DNA of 23,608 bases from JBOGJI01 sp050747865 (GTDB lineage: Bacteria; Acidobacteriota; Thermoanaerobaculia; Multivoradales; JAHEKO01): positions 1-23,608 of the forward strand of contig JBOGJI010000208.1 in assembly GCA_050747865.1 (NCBI GenBank), written 5' to 3'. How positions within the stretch are numbered: the first letter of the stretch is position 1; every line of letters starts with the position of its first letter. A program made the translations under genes and the position numbers. The notes below the pieces were generated by a model. That model was not told the DNA's origin and did no database searches. It was given only the letters and a program-made list of their open reading frames with translations. Below are positions 13,497 through 21,174 of this stretch, piece after piece.

Positions 13497-14177
13497 CTAC
13501 CTGGCCTTGGCCTTGAGCAGCACGTTCACCCGCCGGTTGAGCTGGCGGCCGCCTTCAGTGTCGTTGCTCGCCACCGGCATGCCTTCGCCGTAGCCGACGG
13601 CGGTCATGCGGGCGGCGTCGATGCCGCGGCCGATGAAGTAGTTGCGCACCGACCCGGCCCGCCGCTCCGACAGCCCCTGGTTGTGCGTCTCGCTGCCGGT
13701 CGAGTCGGTGTGGCCCTGGACCACCACCGCGGTCTTGTCGTATTCGTGGAGGACGGAGGCCGTCTGGTCGAGGCTCGCCTGCGAGGAGCCGCTCAAGGTG
13801 GCCGAGTCGACCGCGAACAGGATGTCGGACTCGAAGTGGATGAGCAGGGTGTCGTCGCTCACACGCTCGACCCGGGTCCCCGGGATGTGCGCCAGGCGCT
13901 CCTGCAGCCGATCCATGTAGGCGCCGACGCCGCCCCCGACCACGGCGCCGATCGCCGCGCCGGCCAGGATCTCGTCGGCCTCGCGCTTGCCGTCGGCGAC
14001 CGCCGCCGCGGCGCCGATCGCCGCCCCGATCCCGGCCCCCTTGTAGGTCCGGTCCCGGCGCGTGTGCCGCTCCCCCGGCCGCGTCGCATACCCGGCGCAG
14101 CCCACGACCAGGAATCCCAGCAACAACGCCGCCGTCCCGCGCAGGAGTCGGCCCCGTCCGCTCTGTCGCTTCGTCAT
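13497..14177 (-). CDS. OmpA-family lipoprotein with glycine-zipper region
   Basis: The 226-residue protein has a lipoprotein signal peptide ending in FLVVGCAG (lipobox, Cys at about residue 27). A glycine-rich stretch follows (GAGIGAAIGAAAAVADG and AGAAIGAVVGGGVGAYM), which resembles a glycine zipper. The C-terminal OmpA peptidoglycan-binding domain has FAVDSATLSGSSQASL, VVVQGHTDSTGSETHNQGLSERRAGSVRNY and ASNDTEGGRQLNRRVNVLL; the TD...LSxxRA and NRRV groups are the diaminopimelate-binding signature. It would tether the outer membrane to the cell wall, as in the YiaD/Pal-like group. This is good evidence for a Gram-negative host. It reads in the same direction as the SET gene, 129 bases behind it, with an AGAGAGG ribosome site. 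Confidence 0.93.
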   Translation of the reverse strand: MTKRQSGRGRLLRGTAALLLGFLVVGCAGYATRPGERHTRRDRTYKGAGIGAAIGAAAAVADGKREADEILAGAAIGAVVGGGVGAYMDRLQERLAHIPGTRVERVSDDTLLIHFESDILFAVDSATLSGSSQASLDQTASVLHEYDKTAVVVQGHTDSTGSETHNQGLSERRAGSVRNYFIGRGIDAARMTAVGYGEGMPVASNDTEGGRQLNRRVNVLLKAKAR

Positions 14178-14306
14178 GGCAGCCTCTCTTTCATCCCCTC
14201 CGTTGAAGAATCCCCGTCGACCGAAGCCCGGTCGGCGCTGCGCCCCTTGAATCGTTCCAGTTCAGCAACGGCCGTGCCAGAAGCGGCTCCGATCGCTTGG
14301 CGCCGG

Positions 14307-14954
14307 TCAGCTCGTGGAGTGTTGGCTGCGGTCGCCGTCGTGCGAGCCCAGCCCCGCGGCGACCGCCGGGTCGGGGTAGTAGTTCTTGCGGATCGAGTCC
14401 ATACGCGAGCGGCCCTCGGCGATGGCGCGGGCCCTTTGCTGCACCGCGGGGGAGAGCAGGGGCCACAGGGGTTGCTCGACCTCGAGGATGTGGCGGAAGG
14501 CCTCGCGGAGCTTCTTGTCCCAGCCGCGCCAGTGGCGCAGCAGGTCATCGGGCCGCACCTGGCGGCGCCGCGAGCCCCTCTCCGGCAGGGGCTCGAACGG
14601 CTCGGTGAGATTGAGGTAGCCGTAGTCGTCGGTCAGCTCCTCGCCGACGGCGATGTCGCGCACCGCGACCTCGAAGTCGTAGGCGGTGGTCAGGCAGTTG
14701 GCGCGGAAGCTGTGGTTGACGAAGCGGCCGTGATCCCAGCAGAGGACGAAGTTGCCCTGGCGGTCGCGGAAGGAGTAGCGGTCGAAGCCGGCGCACACCG
14801 GCTGCGGCAGGGCCTCGACATCGGCCGGGGCGAGGATGCGGTCGAGCGGGTCGAGCGCCCAGGTGACGGTGCCGCGCGGGATGGGCCGCATGGCGAACAC
14901 GCCGTGGCCCTTGACGGGGTCGATGAAGCGGATTTCGGTGTCGGGGTGCATCAT
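14307..14954 (-). CDS. SET-domain protein (lysine methyltransferase-like)
   Basis: The 215-residue protein shows the SET-domain pattern: IRFIDPVKGHGVFAMRPIPRGT (SAM-binding GxG), GRFVNHSFRANC (the RFxNHS-x-xNC motif) and AVRDIAVGEELTDDYGY (GEELxxDY catalytic Tyr). The middle includes FRDRQGNFVLCWD. The C-terminal about 90 residues are helical, carry no clear post-SET cysteine cluster, and end in a polar tail. Bacterial SET proteins methylate protein lysines; the target here is unknown. Two successive ATG codons (14954, 14951) open the frame; I took the first. Confidence 0.88.
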   Translation of the reverse strand: MMHPDTEIRFIDPVKGHGVFAMRPIPRGTVTWALDPLDRILAPADVEALPQPVCAGFDRYSFRDRQGNFVLCWDHGRFVNHSFRANCLTTAYDFEVAVRDIAVGEELTDDYGYLNLTEPFEPLPERGSRRRQVRPDDLLRHWRGWDKKLREAFRHILEVEQPLWPLLSPAVQQRARAIAEGRSRMDSIRKNYYPDPAVAAGLGSHDGDRSQHSTS

Positions 14955-15092
14955 GTGGCGGTGCGGCCTGCAGGCTCTGGCTGGGCACTCTCCTCTTCCG
15001 GCGATGCGGGATTCTGCGCCTGTCCCCCCGGCGCCCGCAAGACCCCCGCGGGCCCGCATATAGACGTCTCGGTAATCTGGTATTGACGGGCG

Positions 15093-15098
15093 TACACT
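15093..15098 (+). promoter_or_regulatory. -10-like TACACT before PEBP gene
   Basis: TACACT lies 17 bases before ATG 15116, implying a leader of about ten bases. The TTGACG nearby at 15083 is too close to serve as its -35. Confidence 0.3.
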
Positions 15099-15115
15099 TT
15101 CGCGGCAGATGCGCC

Positions 15116-15589
15116 ATGGCCCTGACGCTCCACTCCGAGAACTTCTCCCCCGGCGGGGAGATTCCGGTCGTGTTCACCTGCCAGGGCGAGGATCGTTCGC
15201 CGCACATCGCCTGGCGCGGCGCGCCGGAGGCGACCCGCAGCTTCGCCCTCATCGTCGACGACCCCGACGCGCCCGACCCGCGGGCGCCGCGGATGACGTG
15301 GGTGCATTGGGTCCTGTTCAACATCCCGGCGGATATCGTGGAGCTGCCGGAGGGGGCGGCCGGCGATCTGCCCTCCGGGGTCGGCGAAGGGATCAACGAC
15401 TGGAAGCGGACTGGCTACGGCGGCCCCTGCCCGCCGGTCGGCCGTCATCGCTACGTCTTCAAGCTCTACGCCCTCGACACGGCGCTCTCCGGGCTCGATC
15501 GCCCGACCAAGGAGGAGTTGCTGGAGGCGGTGCAGGGGCACATCCTGGAGCGGGCGCAGCTCATCGGCACCTACGAGAAACAGGGGTGA
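15116..15589 (+). CDS. YbhB/YbcL-type PEBP (Raf kinase inhibitor-like) protein
   Basis: The 157-residue protein carries the phosphatidylethanolamine-binding protein signatures: FTCQGEDRSPHIAW, ALIVDDPDAPD, TWVHWVLFNIP and GYGGPCPPVGRHRYVFKLYALD. The DPDAP and GPCPP-x-GxHRY groups form the anion-binding pocket of the fold. No signal peptide is visible, so it is cytoplasmic like YbhB. Its cellular role is poorly defined in the family. ATG 15116 was chosen because the domain starts at once (ALTLHSENFSPGGEIP). An in-frame upstream extension lacks homology. Confidence 0.92.
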   Translation: MALTLHSENFSPGGEIPVVFTCQGEDRSPHIAWRGAPEATRSFALIVDDPDAPDPRAPRMTWVHWVLFNIPADIVELPEGAAGDLPSGVGEGINDWKRTGYGGPCPPVGRHRYVFKLYALDTALSGLDRPTKEELLEAVQGHILERAQLIGTYEKQG

Positions 15590-15604
15590 TGATTCCGGCG
15601 GTGC

Positions 15605-15610
15605 TACACT
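15605..15610 (+). promoter_or_regulatory. -10-like TACACT upstream of the hairpin element and subtilase
   Basis: TACACT lies 15 bases after the PEBP stop. A transcript from here would carry the whole inverted repeat at 15700-15863 in its leader before reaching the subtilase signal peptide. Confidence 0.3.
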
Positions 15611-15699
15611 CTGCCCTTCGAGCTCGACCGCGACCCCCGTCGGCGGCAGGCCACACGCTCCATGCCGGCGCAGCTCGCGGAGTCGATATGACATCGCTT

Positions 15700-15863
15700 A
15701 GCGCCCCGACCCACGAATACGGTGACGTAGCGGCGGTTCAGGCGCCGCGCTGGCAAGGCGCGCGACCGAGGCTTACCCGCAAGGTATGTCGCAGGGAGCG
15801 CAACGCCGCCAGCGCGGATACATGGGCCGCCGATACGTTGCTGTATTCGTGGGTCGGGGCGCT
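15700..15863 (+). repeat. Long hairpin-forming inverted repeat upstream of subtilase
   Basis: Bases 15700-15720 are the exact reverse complement of 15843-15863 (21 bp). Pairing continues inward through 15722-15742 against 15821-15841, and CCGCGCTGGC at 15745-15754 pairs perfectly with 15808-15817. Most imperfections in the 15721-15744 part are G-U pairs if the plus strand is transcribed (for example 15721:15842, 15723:15840, 15724:15839, 15737:15826 and 15738:15825). A small apical stem (TACC/GGTA around a CGCAA loop) sits at the centre. It could be a structured RNA leader or a palindromic insertion. The subtilase frame runs through it without a stop. Confidence 0.7.
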
Positions 15864-17199
15864 CAAGACACGCCGCCCGAAGTTGCCGCCGTTGCTGCTC
15901 ACCGGGGTCTCGCTGCTCGCGGCCGCGGCGGGCCATGCGGCGCAATACATCGTGGTCGGCGACGCTCCCCGCTCGCCCGCCGGGCTGGAGCGGCAGATCT
16001 CCCGCGCCGGGGGCGAGATCGTCGCCCACCTCGAGTCGATCGGCGTCCTGGTCGTCGAAGGGGACGAGAGCTTCGCCGAGCGCACGCGGCGTCTCCCCGG
16101 CGTGCGCTCGGTGACGCCGGATCAAAGCGTGCCGCTGGTCGATGATTTTCCGGTAGCCGAGAGCGTGTCGCTCGCGGACTCGGGAGCGGAGGCCGTTCCC
16201 GGTCTCTCCGATCCGCTGGCGGCGCTGCAGTGGGGCCTGCTGGCGGTGGACGCTCCTGCGGCGTGGGCCGAGGGAGCCACCGGCCGCGGTGTGCGGGTGG
16301 CGGTGCTCGACAGCGGCGTGGACGCCGGCCATCCCGATCTGGCCGCGAATGTCAGCGCGGCGCTGTCGACCTCGTTCGTGCCCGACGAGGGCTTCGACGA
16401 CCCACCCGGCATCCACGGCACGCGGGTCGCCGGGGTCATCGCCGCGGCGGCGAACGAGCTCGGCATCGTCGGCGTGGCGCCGCAGGCGGAGATCGTCGCC
16501 GTCAAGGTGCTCTCCGCGAAGACGCACTTCGGCAGCTTCGGCGGCGTGCTCGAGGGCATCGTCTACGCCGCCGACATCGGTGCCCAGATCGCGAACCTGA
16601 GCTTCAGCGTGCCCGGCGGCCTCGATCCCCGCCAGCCCGGGGTCGGCGAGATCCTGCTCGCCACCCAGCGGGCCATCACCTATGCCCACGACCGGGGGGT
16701 AACGATCCTCGCGGCGGCCGGCAACGAGGGGCGGGATGTGGACGGCAAATCGAGCTTCCCGTACCCGGCGGGCCTCGCGCACGTCGTGGCGGTGTCGGCC
16801 ACCGCGCCGATCGGCTGGGGAGCGACGCCGTCGGTCTTCCTCGACCACCCCAGCTCCTATTCCAGCGCCGGTCTGTCGCTGCTCTCCGTGGCGGCTCCCG
16901 GAGGCGACTTCCTCTATCCCGGCCGCGAGACCTGCTCGGGGCTGCCCTGCTGGATCCTGGATCTCGTCTTCTCGACCACTCCGGGCGGCTGGGGATGGTC
17001 GGCGGGGACCTCGATGGCCGTCCCGCACGCGGCCGGCGTCGCCGCCCTGCTGCTCGACGCCGCGGGGGGCTCGCTGACTCCCGAGGAGGTCGAGGCGGCG
17101 CTGCGTCGCGGCGCCGACGATCTCGGTGAGCTCGGCCCGGACGCGCGATACGGGCATGGCCGGGTCAACGCCGCCCGCTCGCTGTCTCCGCCTCGCTGA
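15838..17199 (+). CDS. Secreted subtilisin-like serine protease (S8)
   Basis: From TTG 15838 the protein has 453 residues. A signal peptide covers about residues 10-34 (KTRRPKLPPLLLTGVSLLAAAAGHA). An I9-like inhibitory propeptide follows (QYIVVGD to VRSVTPDQSVPL, about residues 36-100). The catalytic domain has Asp158 (VAVLDSGVDAGHPDL), His193 (GIHGTRVAGVIA), oxyanion Asn295 (LAAAGNEG) and Ser392 (GTSMAVPHAAGVAALL). All catalytic residues are present. The start is uncertain: the frame is open far upstream, ATG 15688 is another choice, and everything between 15700 and 15863 lies in the hairpin element, so the native start region may have been replaced. The stop is 8 bases from that of the convergent hydrolase. 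Confidence 0.92.
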   Translation: MLYSWVGALKTRRPKLPPLLLTGVSLLAAAAGHAAQYIVVGDAPRSPAGLERQISRAGGEIVAHLESIGVLVVEGDESFAERTRRLPGVRSVTPDQSVPLVDDFPVAESVSLADSGAEAVPGLSDPLAALQWGLLAVDAPAAWAEGATGRGVRVAVLDSGVDAGHPDLAANVSAALSTSFVPDEGFDDPPGIHGTRVAGVIAAAANELGIVGVAPQAEIVAVKVLSAKTHFGSFGGVLEGIVYAADIGAQIANLSFSVPGGLDPRQPGVGEILLATQRAITYAHDRGVTILAAAGNEGRDVDGKSSFPYPAGLAHVVAVSATAPIGWGATPSVFLDHPSSYSSAGLSLLSVAAPGGDFLYPGRETCSGLPCWILDLVFSTTPGGWGWSAGTSMAVPHAAGVAALLLDAAGGSLTPEEVEAALRRGADDLGELGPDARYGHGRVNAARSLSPPR

Positions 17200-17207
17200 C
17201 CCACGCG

Positions 17208-17975
17208 CTAGACGACGCCGCTCGCCCTGAGGAAGTCGAGGCAGCGGTCCCACATGGCATCGAGGTGCTCGATCAAGCGGTGGTTGCCGTCGGGGATGAG
17301 CTCGAGCGCGACGCCGCAGCGGCAGGACTCGGTGAAGGCACGGACACGCCGCCAGTCGACGGTCTCGTCGCGCTGTCCCTGGAAGAGCAGGAAGGGCGTG
17401 CGAAGCTCCGCCGCCAGCTTGCGCTCGTCGTAGAGCTGTAGATCCTCCACCAGACCCCAGCCGACATCCGCCTCACCGACCTCGTTCAGGAAGCGCAGCC
17501 GACCGTCCTCCTGCCAGCGCCGCATGTTGGTGTCGCCGAGGAGCTCCTCGAGAGCCTCGGCAAAGCCGAGCGCCGGGGCGACCGCCAGCCCGGCCGCCAG
17601 GCCGAGCGGGTGCCGGGCGGCGTGCCACAGGGCGGTGAGCCCTCCCATCGAGGAGCCGAGCAGCACCAGCGGCCGGAGATGTCGCGCCTCCAGCTCGCAG
17701 CGCACGCGGGCGACCTCCTCCAGGTTGCGGGTGAGGCTCAAGCCCAGGGTGTCCCCGTCGGACGCGCCGTGTCCCCGGAAGTCGAACGAGCAGAAGGCGA
17801 GGCCCGCCTCCACGGCCCGGCCGCGGAAGTATTCGGCCTTCTCACCGCCTTGATGGGATCCGAAGCCGTGCAGGTAGAGGACGGCCGGCCGCGGCGGCGG
17901 CCCGTCCGGCGACGCCAGCCGCACGACGAGCTGGTCTCGCAGATCGGCAACCGGGAGTCGGAAGACCTCGTGCAT
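17208..17975 (-). CDS. Alpha/beta hydrolase (serine esterase/peptidase-like)
   Basis: The 255-residue protein has the alpha/beta hydrolase core: VLYLHGFGSHQGG (oxyanion region), CSFDFRGHGASDG, the nucleophile elbow VLLGSSMGGLTAL (Ser in GSSMGG), the acid in LFQGQRDETVDW and the His in IPDGNHRLIEHL. No signal peptide is seen. The family includes esterases, acyl transferases and YqiA-like enzymes; the substrate is not readable. ATG 17975 starts it. It is divergent from the methyltransferase gene, with 73 bases between them. Confidence 0.9.
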   Translation of the reverse strand: MHEVFRLPVADLRDQLVVRLASPDGPPPRPAVLYLHGFGSHQGGEKAEYFRGRAVEAGLAFCSFDFRGHGASDGDTLGLSLTRNLEEVARVRCELEARHLRPLVLLGSSMGGLTALWHAARHPLGLAAGLAVAPALGFAEALEELLGDTNMRRWQEDGRLRFLNEVGEADVGWGLVEDLQLYDERKLAAELRTPFLLFQGQRDETVDWRRVRAFTESCRCGVALELIPDGNHRLIEHLDAMWDRCLDFLRASGVV

Positions 17976-18034
17976 GAGTAGTCGCCGCTTGGACGGTCAA
18001 CCTTAGCAAGCAATCGCGGGCCGCTCGCCGGTGC

Positions 18035-18040
18035 GATAAT
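18035..18040 (+). promoter_or_regulatory. -10-like GATAAT before methyltransferase
   Basis: GATAAT ends 8 bases before ATG 18049. No Shine-Dalgarno sequence follows, again suggesting a leaderless transcript. Confidence 0.4.
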
Positions 18041-18048
18041 CCGCGCCC

Positions 18049-18852
18049 ATGCCGCGACGGCCCAAGCAAACCACACAGGCCGATCCGTTCGACCTCTATC
18101 AGCGCAGCGTACAGGCGCCCGAGGGCGACATCGCCTTCTTCCTGCGGGTGGCGCGCCGGCATCGGCTGCCGACGCCGCGGCTGCTGCGCGAGGACTTCTG
18201 CGGCACCGCCCATCTGGCGACCACCTGGGTGGGGGGCTCGCGCAATCGGCGCGCGGTGGGGGTGGACCTCGATCCGGTGCCGCTGGCGTGGGGGCGTAAG
18301 CACAATGTCGAGGCCTTGCCGCCGGAGGCGCGGCGGCGCCTGCGGCTGATCGAGGCCGACGTGCGCGAGGTCCGCCGACCGCGCGTCGACATCGTCTGCG
18401 CCTTGAACTTCTCCTACTGCATCTTCAAGCGCCGGGACGAGCTGCGCGACTACTTCCGCGCCGTGTTTCGGAGCCTCGCGGCCGGCGGGCTCCTCTTCCT
18501 CGAGCTCTACGGCGGTACTGACGCGGAGATCCCGCTCGAGGAGCGGCGCCCCTGCGACGGGTTCACCTACGTCTGGGATCAGGACGTCTACGACCCGATC
18601 AGCCACGACACGCGCTGCTACATCCATTTCGAGTTTCCCGACGGCTCGCGGCTCGAGCGCGCCTTCGACTACGACTGGCGCCTGTGGTCGATCCCGGAGG
18701 TCCGCGAGCTGCTCGCCGAGGCCGGCTTCCGCGCGAGCGAGGTCTACTGGGAGCAGACCGACGACGACGGCGAGGGCACCGGGGAGTTCCGCCTCACGCA
18801 GAGCGCCGAGAACCAGGAAGGCTGGATCGTCTACGTCGTCGGCCTGCGCTGA
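18049..18852 (+). CDS. Class I SAM-dependent methyltransferase
   Basis: The 267-residue protein shows a degenerate Rossmann methyltransferase fold. LLREDFCGTAHLATTWV replaces the usual glycine motif I with EDFCGTA, AVGVDLDPVPLAWG is motif II with the acidic ribose-binding Asp, LIEADVREV is motif III, and VDIVCALNFSYCIFK with the LAAGGLLFLELYGG strand are motifs IV and V. The EDFCGT form is typical of a bacterial subgroup annotated only as class I SAM methyltransferase. Its substrate is unknown. ATG 18049 was chosen because of the GATAAT 8 bases ahead. The stop faces that of the MetB-like gene, 18 bases away. Confidence 0.85.
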   Translation: MPRRPKQTTQADPFDLYQRSVQAPEGDIAFFLRVARRHRLPTPRLLREDFCGTAHLATTWVGGSRNRRAVGVDLDPVPLAWGRKHNVEALPPEARRRLRLIEADVREVRRPRVDIVCALNFSYCIFKRRDELRDYFRAVFRSLAAGGLLFLELYGGTDAEIPLEERRPCDGFTYVWDQDVYDPISHDTRCYIHFEFPDGSRLERAFDYDWRLWSIPEVRELLAEAGFRASEVYWEQTDDDGEGTGEFRLTQSAENQEGWIVYVVGLR

Positions 18853-18870
18853 GCGTCTCGGGCTCGGGCG

Positions 18871-20031
18871 TCAAAGCGCGGCGAGGGCCTGGTCGAGGTC
18901 GGCGAGGAGGTCGGGCTCGTCCTCGATGCCGACGGAGACGCGAACGAGGCCGTCGCTGATGCCCAGCTCGGCGCGGCGCTCCGCTGGCAGGGAGGCGTGG
19001 GTCATCGACGCGGGGTGGGAGATCAGGGTCTCGACGCCGCCCAAGCTCTCGGCCAGGCTCATCACCTCGACGCGGTCGAGCAGGCGCTTGGCCCGCTCGT
19101 AGGTGCCGAGGTCGAAGGCGATCAGCGCCCCGAAGCCGGAGGCCTGGCGCTTCTGCACCTCGTGGCCCGGATGTTCGGGCAGCCCCGGCCACAGCACGCG
19201 CTCGACCGCGGGGTGCTGGGCGAGGAAGGTGGCGACCGCATGCGCGTTCGCCTCGTGCACAGGCATGCGAACGGCCAGGGTCTTGATGCCGCGCAGGGTG
19301 AGGAAGCAGTCGAAGGGGGCGAGGATGGCGCCGGCGGACTTGGAGACGAAGGCCAGCCACTCGGAGTCCTCTTCCCGGGTGGCGATCAGGACGCCGCCGA
19401 TCGAGTCGCTGTGGCCGTTCAGGAACTTGGTCGTCGAGTGCGCGACGACATCGGCGCCGTGCGCGATCGGCTGCTGGAAGTACGGCGACATGAAGGTGTT
19501 GTCGACCGCCAGCCGGGCGCCGCGGCGGCGAGCGATGTCGGCTGCCGCGGCGATGTCCGTCACCTCCATCATCGGGTTGTTCGGCGTTTCGATGTAGATG
19601 AGGCGAGTGCGCTCGGTGCAGGCGCGATCGATGTTCTGCGGGTCGGAGGTGTCGACCCAGGTGAACTCCAGCCCGTACTTGCGCAGCACGTGGTGGAAGT
19701 AGCGCCAGGTGCCGCCGTAGACGTTCTGCGAGGCGACCACGTGGTCGCCCGCCTCGAGGAGCGTCAGGAGCGCCGAGATCGCCGCCATGCCGGAGGCGTA
19801 GGCGTGGCCGGAGCGGCCGCCCTCGAGCGCCGCCACGTTCGCCTCCAGGGCCTCGCGGGTCGGGTTCTGCACCCGGGCGTATTCGTAGCCCTTGTGCCGC
19901 CCCAGCTCGTCGTGCACATAGGTGGAGGTCTGGTAGATCGGCACCGTCACCGCGCCCGTGCGCGGATCCGGAGGCTGGCCGGCGTGGATGGCCCGAGTGG
20001 AGAAGCCCTTGTCGCGGGGATCGCCTTTCAT
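18871..20031 (-). CDS. Trans-sulfuration PLP enzyme (cystathionine gamma-synthase/lyase family)
   Basis: The 386-residue protein is a Cys/Met-metabolism PLP enzyme. It has FSTRAIHAGQPPDPRTGAV near the N-terminus, YARVQNPTREALE, SGMAAISALL, YIETPNNPMMEV, LAVDNTFMSPYFQQP (Asp177) and VAHSTTKFLNGHSDSIGG with the PLP-binding Lys202. The last third has GGVETLISHPASMTHASLP and LVRVSVGIEDEPDL. Whether it makes cystathionine (metB), breaks it to Cys (gamma-lyase) or to homocysteine (metC) cannot be decided from sequence alone. The SHPASMTH segment is common to synthase and gamma-lyase groups. It is divergent from mtnA across 57 bases, which places two sulfur amino acid genes side by side. Confidence 0.92.
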   Translation of the reverse strand: MKGDPRDKGFSTRAIHAGQPPDPRTGAVTVPIYQTSTYVHDELGRHKGYEYARVQNPTREALEANVAALEGGRSGHAYASGMAAISALLTLLEAGDHVVASQNVYGGTWRYFHHVLRKYGLEFTWVDTSDPQNIDRACTERTRLIYIETPNNPMMEVTDIAAAADIARRRGARLAVDNTFMSPYFQQPIAHGADVVAHSTTKFLNGHSDSIGGVLIATREEDSEWLAFVSKSAGAILAPFDCFLTLRGIKTLAVRMPVHEANAHAVATFLAQHPAVERVLWPGLPEHPGHEVQKRQASGFGALIAFDLGTYERAKRLLDRVEVMSLAESLGGVETLISHPASMTHASLPAERRAELGISDGLVRVSVGIEDEPDLLADLDQALAAL

Positions 20032-20040
20032 CGCGGCGGG

Positions 20041-20046
20041 ATCATA
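20041..20046 (-). promoter_or_regulatory. -10-like TATGAT for the trans-sulfuration gene
   Basis: On the minus strand TATGAT ends 9 bases before ATG 20031, in the 57-base space shared with mtnA. The message would be leaderless or nearly so. Confidence 0.45.
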
Positions 20047-20071
20047 CCCGCGGGCCGGGCGCTCGGGCGGC

Positions 20072-20077
20072 TATCAT
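20072..20077 (+). promoter_or_regulatory. -10-like TATCAT for mtnA
   Basis: TATCAT ends 11 bases before ATG 20089, facing away from the TATGAT of the divergent gene. No Shine-Dalgarno sequence is visible. Confidence 0.4.
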
Positions 20078-20088
20078 CGCCGCCGACG

Positions 20089-21174
20089 ATGGCCGAGAGC
20101 GAGCTCTTCACCCCGATCCGCTGGGCCGGCGATCACCTGGAGCTCCTGGACCAGACGCGCCTGCCGGCCGAGGAGGTCTGGCTCGCCTGCCGGGAACCGG
20201 AGGACGTGGCGGCGGCGATCCGGCGCCTGTCTGTGCGCGGCGCCCCGGCAATCGGCGTGGCCGCTGCCTTCGGGCTGGTGCTGGGCGTCGATACCGCGCC
20301 GGCAGACGCGGAGCTTGATGTCCACATGGCGGGGATCGCGGACCTCCTTGCCGCGACCCGTCCCACCGCCGTCAACCTCAGCTGGGCGCTGGAGCAGGGG
20401 CGCCGGATCGTCGACGAGCACGCCACCGCGGGCGCCGCGCCCCTGCTCCAGGCTCTGCTCGCCTGGGCCCGCCGGCTCCACGCCGAGGACATCGAGGCCA
20501 ACCGCCGCATCGGCGAGCACGGCGCCCGGCTCTTCGCCGCGGGGGACCGGGTGCTGACCCACTGCAACACCGGCGCCCTCGCCACCGCCGGCTACGGCAC
20601 CGCCCTCGGCGTCATCCAGGCCGCCTGGGGGGCAGGACGCCTCGCCTCGGTGTGGGTGGACGAGACGCGGCCGCTGCTGCAGGGCGCGCGCCTGACCGCC
20701 TGGGAGCTGAGCCGCCTCGGAATCCCCTACCGCCTGGTCACCGACTCCTCGGCCGGGGCGCTGATGAGCCGCGGGCTGGTCGACCGCATCGTGGTCGGCG
20801 CCGACCGCGTCGCGGCGAACGGCGACATCGCCAACAAGATCGGCACCTACACCCTGGCGGTGCTGGCACACCGCCACGGCGTGCCCTTCTACGTTGCCGC
20901 CCCGGTCTCCACCATCGACCCCGACACCCCCACCGGCGCCGATATCCCCATCGAGGAGCGCGACGCCGAAGAAGTGCGCCGCGTCTTCGGGACGGCCATC
21001 GCCCCGGACGCCGCCGACGCCGCCAACTTCGCGTTCGACGTCACCCCCGCTGATCTCGTCACCGCGATCATCACCGACCGCGGCGTGCTCGAGCCGCCGT
21101 ACACGGGATCCATCGCCACTGCCCTGGTCGAGGCCGCGTCGTCGTCTGCGCTCAGCGGTGGCCGCCGAGGTTGA
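20089..21174 (+). CDS. mtnA: S-methyl-5-thioribose-1-phosphate isomerase
   Basis: The 361-residue protein has the usual length and motifs of MtnA. They are LLDQTRLPAEEVWL near the start, RRLSVRGAPAIGVAAAFG, VLTHCNTGALATAGYGTALGVI with the catalytic Cys159, VDETRPLLQGARLTAWEL, and IVVGADRVAANGDIANKIGTY with the catalytic Asp239. It converts methylthioribose-1-phosphate to methylthioribulose-1-phosphate in the methionine salvage pathway in the cytoplasm. No other mtn gene is visible in the window. ATG 20089 follows TATCAT by 11 bases. The last 23 bases overlap the convergent gene at 21152-22906. Confidence 0.95.
   Translation: MAESELFTPIRWAGDHLELLDQTRLPAEEVWLACREPEDVAAAIRRLSVRGAPAIGVAAAFGLVLGVDTAPADAELDVHMAGIADLLAATRPTAVNLSWALEQGRRIVDEHATAGAAPLLQALLAWARRLHAEDIEANRRIGEHGARLFAAGDRVLTHCNTGALATAGYGTALGVIQAAWGAGRLASVWVDETRPLLQGARLTAWELSRLGIPYRLVTDSSAGALMSRGLVDRIVVGADRVAANGDIANKIGTYTLAVLAHRHGVPFYVAAPVSTIDPDTPTGADIPIEERDAEEVRRVFGTAIAPDAADAANFAFDVTPADLVTAIITDRGVLEPPYTGSIATALVEAASSSALSGGRRG

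Noticed and set aside
13683..15086. 467-codon plus-strand frame across the OmpA and SET genes
   Set aside because: Both minus-strand genes have complete conserved domains; the plus frame has none.
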